Below, one piece after another: positions 12,510 through 21,741 of a stretch of DNA of 64,000 nucleotides. Within the stretch, counting starts at the first letter, position 1, and each line of letters begins with the position of its first letter. This DNA is from Sclerotiophoma versabilis. Lineage: Eukaryota; Ascomycota; Dothideomycetes; Pleosporales; Didymellaceae. The position numbers were made by a program, and so were the translations under genes. Location: NCBI GenBank assembly GCA_012274445.1, contig JAAROD010000080.1, positions 372,001 to 436,000 on the forward strand, read 5' to 3'. The notes below the pieces were generated by a model. The model made no database searches and was not told the origin of the DNA. It worked only from the letters and a program-made list of their open reading frames with translations.

Positions 12510-12515
12510 TATAAG
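12510..12515 (+). promoter_or_regulatory. TATA-like box of small secreted protein
   Basis: A tataag element lies about 89 bp upstream of the ATG at 12599, a plausible core promoter distance for a fungal secreted-protein gene. Confidence 0.35.
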
Positions 12516-12598
12516 AATGGCAGTGCTGTTCCAACTTTGTGAGGTACTCAGCATCTGACAGCTTCTTCCACCTGATCACCCCTAAAAATCATACTGCA

Positions 12599-13164
12599 AT
12601 GAAGCTCGTCCCTGAACTTACGGTTTTGTTTACACTCCTGGCATCTGCTGGGGCTGTATCCCAAGCTGAGGCAGAGAGGCGATTCCTGGCAGCTGGCATC
12701 AGCTGGTCCTCTTCTGGAAACTGCAACATCCAAACAAACCGAAGGTGCACATCGTTCAAAGGTCTACAGGATAACACTGTCGCCAGCGCCATCACCCTGA
12801 AAGGTGCTTGCAATTGCGATCTCACCATCACTGGTGGGACAGAGACTGGACATTCAACTTCTGGTAGAAAACGTCATGACAACGGTATGATAATATAGAA
12901 CTGCGGCGTAGAAAACAATCTCTTGCTGATTTCACCTATTCTAGGCTATAAGCTAGACTTTAAGAAGAACACTGCTTTGACAAGCTACATCAAAAACACC
13001 TTTACCCCAATCGGTGATCGAGGAGATGGGTATCCACAATGGCAGAGCAATGCTGGAAATATCTACTGCGTAAGTTCCTTGATCCACCAGATCCTAAAAG
13101 CTAGCTAGACGCTGACTTTCGATTCAAGGATGAGGGAAATCACTGGGACGTACTATACGTCTGA
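12599..13164 (+). CDS. Small secreted protein, M15-peptidase-like metal-site pattern
   Basis: This three-exon gene was assembled by eye: 12599-12884, 12945-13069 and 13129-13164, 148 aa. The introns 12885-12944 (GTATGA...CTAG) and 13070-13128 (GTAAGT...CAAG) both preserve frame, and the last exon encodes only DEGNHWDVLYV. Residues 1-20 are a signal peptide (MKLVPELTVLFTLLASAGAV). The mature protein has five cysteines (GNC, RRC, GAC, NC, IYC). The spaced TETGH, NGYKLDF and EGNHWDV resemble the His...Asp...His metal ligands of D-Ala-D-Ala/hedgehog-like M15 folds; this is an inference and some spacing is unlike the classic motif. If right, it would be an extracellular zinc protein, possibly a peptidoglycan or peptide hydrolase. 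Otherwise it is an effector-like protein of unknown role. Confidence 0.75.
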
Positions 13165-14395
13165 AGCCGTTGCCCATTCAAGAGGTTGCTGATAGAGCAA
13201 ACGTCAACAACAAACATGTATGCAACGACAAACAGTCGCTCGGTAGCTATATAGTAAAATCAAAATCACCGCAGGCTACGTATACAATTGCAACTACCTG
13301 GTTTAATAGTTGTCAGTAGTTAGTTTGTGGACTAGGAATGAGCGCCCTTCTTGCCTTATCCCCAAGGTTTATTAGCTTACCTTGCAACAAAAATTCACTC
13401 TGAAAATGGATGTTGCAATTCGCTTGAATGGGTGGTTGTTTAAACGCTCATTGGAGAACTACGCGTCGCGTATCGGCACTGCATGATCTTGAATTACGCG
13501 TCTTGCAATGTTTGTCTTTGACCTTTCATATTACTAAAAGTTTTAGATCTGAGCATAATCTAAACATGAGACTCAAAAGTACAGTGAGTGCTCAGAGGGG
13601 AGCTGTTGTCACTCAAGAAGTGGTGCACACTTCAACAAAGAAACAAGCTTGTTGACATTCAAAGAACTCTAAATCGATATCCACCACATCCTAAAGTCAA
13701 AGAAACTTGACTGAAATGCTAGCTATGTGCCTTTGACTACTAACCACGTCTCAAAAGACCTCAAAGGCTTCTTCTCAGGTTATAGATAGCTCATTAGCGA
13801 CCATCGCGCCGAGTTTGTAAGCGGCATTCCTCCATCTGAGAGCACATTGATCAAGGACAAGGATTTCTTCCTTGCTGCCGGGCGCTTGCCTCCAGATTTG
13901 AATGCAATCGCCGATGATACGCGTGTTTTTCAATCACAAAACTGAACAGGTAAAGCTCAGGTAAAGAACTACACATCATCTGAAAGAGACAACGGTGGCA
14001 CTGAAGCGCAAGACCAAATAAACCAGAGAGTTAGTGTCGTGTATAGCCAGGGGATCTGGAAACGTAACACAAAAAAAGGTAGGCTCGTAGATAGATCGCA
14101 GTGCTGGCGCAACGCTTTCACAAAGGTACACATATGGATTACCCGGCCTCACATTTGCACGACGTCTTTACAGTCTCCCTATCCGGACGATTTGAATTTA
14201 TTGTAGTTTGAGGAGACAACGCAAGAAAGGTCAAGTCATCCTTGTTCTCTTGGTGTAGTCTCTTTGTCACGCTCACAAAGGAAGCGAATTTCGATTTCGA
14301 AGACGCTCAAGAAGACTCATATCACACGTCCCCAGTCACTCACATGTAAAATCGAACGCATTCATACCACTACAGACATTATAACACTCAACAAA
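13165..14395. other. Intergenic region with possible short coding relic
   Basis: No complete gene is seen. About 13791-13945 (+) reads open for ~50 codons after an acceptor-like TAG and ends in TGA (SGIPPSESTLIKDKDF; FLAAGRLPPDLNAIADD). Its composition looks coding, but I find no start and no homologue by memory. A gene upstream frame from 14264 to 14395 is open but probably leader. Confidence 0.35.
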
Positions 14396-15700
14396 ATGGC
14401 GAAGAAGCACAGCGATCGAACAACTACTTCAAGAAAACCACTACCTCCCGCAAAGACAGAACAGTCGTTCCGTCCCACACTAAGAGAAAATCGGGAGGAT
14501 GCGGAGCCGAAACCAAACAAACTGAACCTTGCTACTGACCCACCCGATGGAAGTGGCGAGAATTCGGACGATGAGGGTGACCTATTTACCAGGTCGTATC
14601 TCGGTCTGGAGGTTCGCAAGAGTGAGGGGCCAGAGGCAAGAGATTTTGACTCGGACAAGGAAGAAGATCCGCCTGGAGGTAGACCATCTGGCCCTTGTAG
14701 CGGTATCAATGTGGTCAATGCCGATAGCAGCGACGATGAAGACATGGATGATACTCCTAAGCCTGACGGTGGTGGTATGAAGATTACCTTGAAGATCAGC
14801 ACCAGAAAGGGCCAAAAAGCCACCGTTGTGGCCATCAAACGCAATGCTGCAATATATCACGGAAGCAGCAATGATGCCGGTAACATCTGTAAAGGAACCA
14901 AAAAACATTCCCGTGCCAGTCGAAAGCAAAGCAAACCATCAAGTGCAGCACCCACGCAGCGGAAATTCCAAGCAGTCAACGGCGAGACATTTGAGGATGG
15001 AGAAGATGAGCAAGGAAAGTTTCGCTGGACAGTATACACTCACAGGTATTCGGATGACCTTGAAATTACGCAACGCGATCGAGTGCCTGCTGTTGACCTA
15101 GATGCCGACAAGAGGCTTGATGAGAAAGGAGACCCATTACTCGTAGTTTACCCAAAGAACCCTATGATCCCTGTCAGCCGAAGGGTGAAGTACCAAGGAA
15201 TCCAATGGAAACTGGGCGAAGATGGCAATTACCATAAGGACGACCTGGTGTGGCGCCCATCCATGATTCTGCGTCAGTTCTGCCTAGACACCGGTGAGTG
15301 CTGGGGCTGCAGCGACCTACGAAACCTTTTTGATGAAGTCATTCGAAGCAGCTTTTCAGATAGATCTATTGCCATGTTCAACAAGAGGGTGAGGCAGTAT
15401 ATGACCCGAAATGACGCCGAGTTCAATGAAACCATCACAAGGCAGCCACGATGGACCCCGGAAGAAGTCGCAGAAGCTGTCCGATTCCTCAATTAAGTTG
15501 CTAGTCAACAAGGGCTACTGTATCTGGTTGATAATTGGGGGATAGTTCTCGATCAAGCTAGGGACGCTCTCAACAAATACCGAACAGAAACCATGGAACA
15601 AAAGGCGCGTGGAGAAGATAATGAGATACCCGAAGAAGAGGGTGGCAGTGGTGAGTTGGGAGCGACTGGTCAGCCTCCAAGCAAGAGACGTAAGCGATAG
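14396..15700 (+). pseudogene. Unknown charged, probably nuclear protein with one in-frame TAA
   Basis: The function is not recognised. The ATG at 14396 sits in a good context (acaaaATGGcg). An in-frame ATG at 14264 would add 44 residues. The frame runs 366 codons to TAA at 15494-15496. It then continues open in exactly the same frame for 67 more codons to TAG at 15698-15700. The continuation is protein-like, with LVDNWGIVLDQARDALNKYR, an acidic PEEEGGSGE stretch and a basic SKRRKR end that looks like a nuclear localisation signal. The main part has Ser/Asp/Glu-rich disorder, then a folded-looking C-terminal half (LRQFCLDTGECWGCSDLRNL, RWTPEEVAEAVRFLN). No introns were needed. It is either a gene broken by one nonsense change or a stop that is bypassed, hence the pseudogene label with moderate confidence. 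Confidence 0.6.
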
Positions 15701-17199
15701 CTGTATTGTTAATTATGAGCAAAGATAGGAATGTATTCCGTTTTGATGTTTGTGACCCTCGATTTTGATCACAAGAGCAGTATATTTGACGTTGCGCAGC
15801 AACCGAATTGGAAAAAGATCGAGAGATACTGGTAAACCTAAATGCCTCTCTCCATGCTAGCCGTTCTGGGTACACGGTACGAAAGGCATGCTGTGAGTGA
15901 GTCAGTGGCACGATGAGGGCAATTCTCGTATGGCAGGTGCGTGATTCAGTGCGCATGCAGCACAGAAATTTCAAGTGTGAATGCAAAGCGTGCTGGGGAT
16001 GGGAACGTAGGTGGTATAGTGTGGCATACTTCGGATCGAGGAAGTCATGTTGCGTTATAAGCAAAAAGATGACAAAAACACAAAATAGAGGGTATTAGTT
16101 ATTAATACATTTACCTCTGTTGAAGACTGCCTACAGTTGTCCAGGAGAATGTCGCTGAAACTGATGGACTTTGTGCGCACGATTCTGGCACCCGTATGGG
16201 AAAATCCGCTTCAGTCATCTTTTCTGTGGCTTCAATGGCACCACGGCCGGGATATTCCACTCTGCATCACTCGCAAATTCCTCGCTCATTCAGCCCACTC
16301 CTCTCTCCCTCAAGACGACTTCTGCCTACTCCCGCCACGCTCTTCCCACCTTGAACGTCGAGAACATGGTGGTGGAGAACTAAAATACAGTTAAAGGCGC
16401 TGTTGGAAGTTCGGTGCTTGTTTTCTCACTCTCGTATTCAACGTAGCGGCGGCAGCTTTCGCTACCTAAGTATCTTTCAGTTGCATCCGACTATAGGTTT
16501 CCCAAGGGCCTGTTCATATACAACTACGCGGTTTTAGGCGTCATACCAGCGACTGAGATGTGGTAGGCTAGGTGCCATTTTTCTCAAGGATGTGAGTTGC
16601 AATCTGGAATGTACAGTATCAGGGCGACAGAATTTAATGCTTGCTCATCTACCACTTGCATTAATACCGTAGAGTAGCCATACACGAATGACGATCTTTC
16701 TGTGGGTGCTCCATTTGCTTCCCTCCTCATCTACCCATACAATCCAAGCCTTTAAGAGAGGCAAGTGATACCTTCATTTCCATGAACCTCGACCGTAGTG
16801 AATCATCGACATCGTTGAGGAGAAGCAGTAACACACGGTCAGCATGATCACATCAATGATCCATCCGGGAATGTTCCTTCATGCATGACTATAGGACGTT
16901 ACCAACACGCTCCGCTGTTCAGTCCACCGTTTGTTAAAGTACTGCGAGGTCGAACTTCTTTGTAGTGAGTTGCTCGATGTTCTTTAGGTCAGTGCTAACA
17001 TTCTTTATGGACGCGATGTCACTTCTTTGTCCTGCAAATACTCAAAGACAGCGAGAGCCTGCATGTAGGTAAGCAACAGATCAAGTCCAGCAGATAGGGC
17101 AGAGCTTACACTTCTAAGGGCACTTAAGTACATATTAGAATCGAGAGCTGCTAAGAAAGCATCCTTTACTGCAATCTTGTACTTCCTAGGCGCCACAGG

Positions 17200-17880
17200 G
17201 CTTATTGTGTTCTAGATTCTTGCCTTATAGTTGTTAATTGTTTTACATAAGACATATCCTTGCAGTTGTTATCTAAGTTAAGGGCTTTAAAGACTAAATA
17301 ATTAATAGCTTTTCAGTCGCCTAAGGTAATTAGAGGCTAATTAACCCTGTTTGCTACTGTGGTATAATTAAGGTCTGCGTTCTACTACTTCTTAATAGGA
17401 TTCTTAAGTCTTGTATCCTTAGCAACAGATTTAATAGAAATCTTTACTATTTAAAGCTAGCCTCATTAGCCTAGAGTACAGATAAATACATGGAAACTTT
17501 ATTTTTATTATATACTCTGTAATACAGTTATTATATATAATAGGCCTTGCTTTTAAATTCTTAACCTTATAATTAGTAACTTTGTTAGAGATATAATTAT
17601 GCATATTAACTTTTGCTTTTATACCTTTAGGTAGCATAAATAGATCTAGCATGCTTAGGTATTCTAAGTTCTTAAAAAAAAAACGCTGCTAGAAATCTAG
17701 CTAGCTTAAATATGCATATATCCCTGCCTAAGAAGGCAGGTGCAGGTATTTAAGTTAAGATTCCTATATTGTTATATATAATAGTTACAGCCTAAGCATT
17801 GCCCTAAGTAAGAAGATTTCTATTCTTAACTTTAGACTTGTTATATTCTATAAAGATACTATAGGTGCTGAACGCTGTGG
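17200..17880. other. AT-rich block, possible RIP-degraded repeat
   Basis: Composition drops sharply. For example, 17521-17580 has 13 G/C in 60 bases, with many TA dinucleotides and stops in all frames. In filamentous ascomycetes such islands are usually transposons mutated by repeat-induced point mutation (C to T, mostly at CpA). I cannot identify the original element. Confidence 0.55.
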
Positions 17881-18145
17881 TTACATAGGGCACTTTGACA
17901 TCTGATTATTTAACGGGTCTGTTAACTGGAGTTAGAGTGGTTTTGGGAGTGGCCCTAGGCTTTTAATTAGGTGCAGGCTTTCTAACAGGTGCAGGCTTTG
18001 CTGGACCAGCGCGTTTGAAGATATCTGCAGGGATAGAAGTGTCTGCGGACTAGCCGCCTCGTGAGACTAGACCTCTATTACTGATATTTGGTTAATTGAC
18101 TGAGCAAAGATTATTTGGTCTGATAGTATATACTTGGGTTAGGAT

Positions 18146-18535
18146 ATGGCGAGTACATATGCACAGGCGCTGAACATGCCTAGAGAGTACAAAAGACTGG
18201 ACGTATACATTGCGCTAGCGAAATGCTACTTAAGCAAGGATCTGAAACTGGGTGCAGGATTCTGGAGAGGAGGATGGCTGGTTGGGCACGCCGCGCTTCC
18301 TGGCGTGTGCCATAGTCTTGAGAGATGAACTTGATTACAGATTGGAAGGACCCCCAGCAGAGGAATTCGATGCGCATGGGGAGGGATTTTTGACACTTGT
18401 CTCGCTGAATGAGGATGAGGCTTGTGGGTTCGTCGTATCTGGTACCAAGGATCTATACGTTGTTGTTGGGGGGGGGGGGGGGGGCGTTTATACGCATAGG
18501 AACAAACCTCTAGCCCCTGCATTCATGCGCGAAAT
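18146..18535 (+). pseudogene. Possible broken coding remnant
   Basis: Two overlapping frames read as protein. The first carries MASTYAQALNMPREYKRL and YIALAKCYLSKDLKLGAGFW. The second, from about 18252, carries FLACAIVLRDELDYRLEGPP and EGFLTLVSLNEDEACGFVVS. A frame change near 18250-18270 would join them. A 17-G run at 18468 then interrupts the second frame. No family is recognised. It may be chance. Confidence 0.25.
18468..18484 (+). repeat. 17-base poly-G homopolymer
   Basis: A run of 17 consecutive G lies in a broken coding-like stretch. It is prone to length change and to sequencing or assembly error, and could form a G-quadruplex-like structure. Confidence 0.95.
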
Positions 18536-19393
18536 ACATGTATTCGGCGTTAGGTTAGGCAGTATATGTGGCTCATCTTGTGGCTCATCTTGGCTGTCTA
18601 GGTCGTATCGCTTCTTGTTGATGGTAAAAACTTTGGTCTTGTGGCAGAGCAATCGTTCAGTTCTGCAATGTGCCCTTGTGTAGTTGTCAGGATGCTCAGT
18701 TATGGGACCAGCGACAGTGACGTCAATTTTTGTGCACTGCTCCATCAAGATTCTGGGCAACAATCGCACCTGTTGGCCACTGCTTGATGCGATCAACCAT
18801 ACTTTCAGCAAATCAGGATTGAAATTCTTCGCAAGACGGAAATAGACGGAGCGAGGAGGAAGTGAAGGAGCTACCAAATGAGGCATCATTTTCATGTTGG
18901 CGCTCCGCATCAGCCATCATAGCATGCGGCGTTAACCTAGTAAGACTCGAAGCTGTATGTTACAAATAGAGCGCCGAGTGGGGTTCGAATATTGGTGTCG
19001 AGGTCGTCGAGTGTGAAGAGCAGTGGATTCTTTCCATCATAACGCCATGAAAAAGCGATGACGACATAGCTGAGATCTGCACAGTAGTTATCCCAACGCC
19101 TCTTTCGTCCACATCGCCAACTCCCTATCGACATCTATCTGAAATTTTGTTTTACAGCCATACAAGGTACTGGCAGGGATTTGAGACATACGTTGATCTA
19201 CCACATGTGACAGCCAGGGTATACTATCTACCTTCAGTATGACTTCAGAACCCTCTTTGAGTTTTAACTAAACTTTGAACATGTGGCACGATGACTTGGA
19301 AGTCTCTCAAAGCAAAAAGTCATTAGCGCTGATACTGTGGTACGGGTGACGAGATCTGCTTGTGTATAAGTCGGCGATTGTTAAAAAAGTCTC

Positions 19394-19880
19394 TTAGGGA
19401 TCATCCAGTGCATGCGACCAAAAGTAGAAAAATTTCAATTCTATGAGTGTTTCCCTACATACCAAAGATGGATCTTCGGTGTCATTCGTAAGAGTTCCAG
19501 GCATGGTTTTCTCAAGGTGGGGTATCTTCCAGCCGAGTTCTCCCAAGACGAGGCTGTCGGTCTTGCTTGCCCGCATTGGATGGCGTACGTATGCGAAGCG
19601 AGAGCTGCGCAAATCTATAGGATATTCAACATCAGAGTTCTCAGCTCTCGGCAAAGGCTTATTGCTAAGAGCTCTTTTTCATTTCGGGAGAGACAAGGTT
19701 TTCGCTCCCACTTGCACGATAATATCGGACGCCATACGGGCTACAGCCTGGAACATGTCCTAAAATTCGTCAGAAAGCCCTAGCCGCAGCACTGACATCT
19801 CTTCGATCAAAGAATATGGACGTCTTTGAACTCATACTCTGCTAAGAGGAAAGTCATTGCCATTAGACTAATGTAGTAGG
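19394..19880 (-). pseudogene. Possible decayed gene, unknown family
   Basis: Read on the minus strand, coding-like segments (DMFQAVARMASDIIVQVGAK; PRAENSDVEYPIDLRSS; DSLVLGELGWKIPHLEKT) follow one another in one frame, interrupted by two TGA codons. The intact part is 86 codons (19654-19394). No motif is diagnostic. Unmapped introns are an alternative to decay. Confidence 0.25.
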
Positions 19881-20250
19881 GTACGTCTTCCTTGGCAGAT
19901 AACTTCATGCTTCAATGTGCCGTGCTTAGGAACCTTTTGCTTACAGATACGGAAAGTTTCGTCTAGAATACTTTAAACGGAGACGGTACGCCAGACATTA
20001 CTACTTTGAGTTTAGGCCTCGTGGCAGAATAAACGAGCATCTCAGCCCTCGCTCTGGACGATGACCCATTTGCGGTAATACGCCATCGCCAAGAAAAGCA
20101 ATACAAGGAGACCATTCGGCTTCAACCTCTAGACGTAACGCGGTCGTGTATGGCTGCGCAAATTAGGCGAGTGGGCAATTTGGCTGGGAGCTGAAGTATC
20201 AGTATTGCCAAGTATCAGTAGGTTCTCGACAAGCAACCGGCCTTACGTAG

Positions 20251-20257
20251 TATAAAT
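20251..20257 (+). promoter_or_regulatory. TATA box of beta-helix protein gene
   Basis: The tataaat at 20251 is 93 bp upstream of the ATG at 20344, a good position for a strong regulated promoter. Confidence 0.45.
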
Positions 20258-20343
20258 CCTGAAGTTTGAAAGTCACGGTCGCCGATGCCCTGCAAATCTC
20301 GCATGTACCAGAGCTAATCTCCTGATTACTTCGATCCTTCATC

Positions 20344-21513
20344 ATGTCACGTCCTTCAACAACTTATATCCGACTTTTCGTCTTATTTGTGGCGTTGCTC
20401 CTCTGCGTCAGCCCTGTATGCTCTGCAACTTGGGCCCGAGATGGCAAAGACGACAACAAGGGTGGTAATAAAGGCGACAAAAAAGTCGTTCGCGTCAAAC
20501 AGGGGCAATCCATCCAAGACGCCATTGATCATGCGAAGCCTTACACCCGCATCGAAGTCGAAGGAGAGCATCGTGAGCAGATCACAATTTCGAAGGACGG
20601 CATATCCCTAATCGGCAAGGGTGCGAAGCTATCTTCTCCAAATCGCTACGACAAATACAATTACTGCTATGGCCTAGTTCAGAACGGAGAAGGCAAGAAC
20701 ACAAGTGCTGGTATCTGCATCCATGGCCGCGACATAGAACTTGCCGCTGCTTACAACCCCGACTCCCTTCACTGGAAAGTAGAGCGCGTCGGCAACCCCG
20801 TCAAAGCCGTCTCCGTATCCGGTTTCGAAATCACTGGTTTCGACGGAGAGACCGTCGCCGTGTACGGCGGCAAGAACACCAAGATCTTGCGTAACAAGCT
20901 CAAAGGGGGCCTACGCTACGGCTTTCTTACTGTCGGTTCGACCGGCACTGAGGCGTCGAACAACATCATCATCGGCTCCACTCCTGCTACCCTAGCGGCC
21001 GGGCCTATAGCCATGTGCATGGACGACTTCTCCTCGGCAGTCTTCTCGCAAAATGATATCTCGGACTACTTCATCGGTCTTTGCACCGAGACCAGCGAGG
21101 GAGTCAATAAGGACAACAAGATCCACGAATGCTGTATCGGGAACATCATTGACCCAAATGTTAGCAACGCAAAGAGCCTGGATAACGATATTTCTCAATG
21201 GAACAAGGGCTGTCCCTCCGATTCCGCTGCTGGCATTTCTTTACTTGGAGCTAAGAATGCTGTGATCAAGGGCAATAAGGTTAACATTGGCTTTACGGGT
21301 CTGACTCCACCCTTGGGAGGTGCCGGTCTCTTTGTAGGAGACATTTTTGGTCCTGTGAATGAGGGCAATCAAGTCACGTACAATGTGTTTGGGGAGAATG
21401 ATGCTGACATTTTTGATATCTCCAAAGGAAGGAACTATATCAAGAACAATAAGTGCGATGTAGCTTTCAGGAACACGACGACGATCATCCCAGCGCCAGA
21501 GTACTGCCAGTAA
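20344..21513 (+). CDS. Secreted right-handed parallel beta-helix protein
   Basis: This is an intronless gene of 389 aa. Residues about 8-27 form a hydrophobic signal (LFVLFVALLLCVSPVCSA), followed by a Lys/Asp/Gly-rich linker (GKDDNKGGNKGDKK). Then comes a pectate-lyase-like/NosD-like start, VVRVKQGQSIQDAIDHAKPY, and successive short strands with Asn turns (ISKDGISLIGKGAKL, VSVSGFEITGFDGETVAVYG, NTKILRNKLKGG, EASNNIIIGS, NAVIKGNKVNIG). That ladder is typical of the parallel beta-helix fold. Scattered cysteines suggest disulfides. Likely an extracellular polysaccharide-acting or binding protein. No specific pectate-lyase calcium site can be assigned, so substrate and activity stay open. Confidence 0.85.
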   Translation: MSRPSTTYIRLFVLFVALLLCVSPVCSATWARDGKDDNKGGNKGDKKVVRVKQGQSIQDAIDHAKPYTRIEVEGEHREQITISKDGISLIGKGAKLSSPNRYDKYNYCYGLVQNGEGKNTSAGICIHGRDIELAAAYNPDSLHWKVERVGNPVKAVSVSGFEITGFDGETVAVYGGKNTKILRNKLKGGLRYGFLTVGSTGTEASNNIIIGSTPATLAAGPIAMCMDDFSSAVFSQNDISDYFIGLCTETSEGVNKDNKIHECCIGNIIDPNVSNAKSLDNDISQWNKGCPSDSAAGISLLGAKNAVIKGNKVNIGFTGLTPPLGGAGLFVGDIFGPVNEGNQVTYNVFGENDADIFDISKGRNYIKNNKCDVAFRNTTTIIPAPEYCQ

Positions 21514-21741
21514 GAAGATGGAAGCCGCTGCAGAATCAGTGTGATGAGGGGGTGGTCATCCAAATTGCATAGAGGAGTACTTGTACCATGACACGCGTTT
21601 TATCCCTGCCTTTCGTCCTTCTATGCTGGCTGATGCTCCCTTCACTAAACAAGTAAAGCCTTAACTGTAACTTCATCTCGTTAGTCTCTCCAGTTGTGTT
21701 TTGACAATTTTGGAAACCTTTCACAACCTCAATATATCTTC

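Larger units (their letters stand above)
15701..20250. other. Gene-poor, partly AT-rich accessory region
   Basis: There are 4.5 kb without a gene I can support. It holds a strongly AT-rich core (about 17200-17880), a degenerate KPAP-type coding trace near 17940-18000 (minus), coding-like but broken stretches near 18146-18535 (+) and 19394-19880 (-), and a 17-G homopolymer. Small open frames at 16137-16394 (+) and 17005-17196 (-) have no recognisable domain. Confidence 0.6.

Noticed and set aside
16137..16394. 85-codon plus frame in the gene-poor zone
   Set aside because: Three frames are open here with no family, no promoter or intron evidence.
17005..17196. 63-codon minus frame starting MAPRKYKIAVKDA
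   Set aside because: Too short and unrecognised; next to the AT-rich block, so probably remnant.
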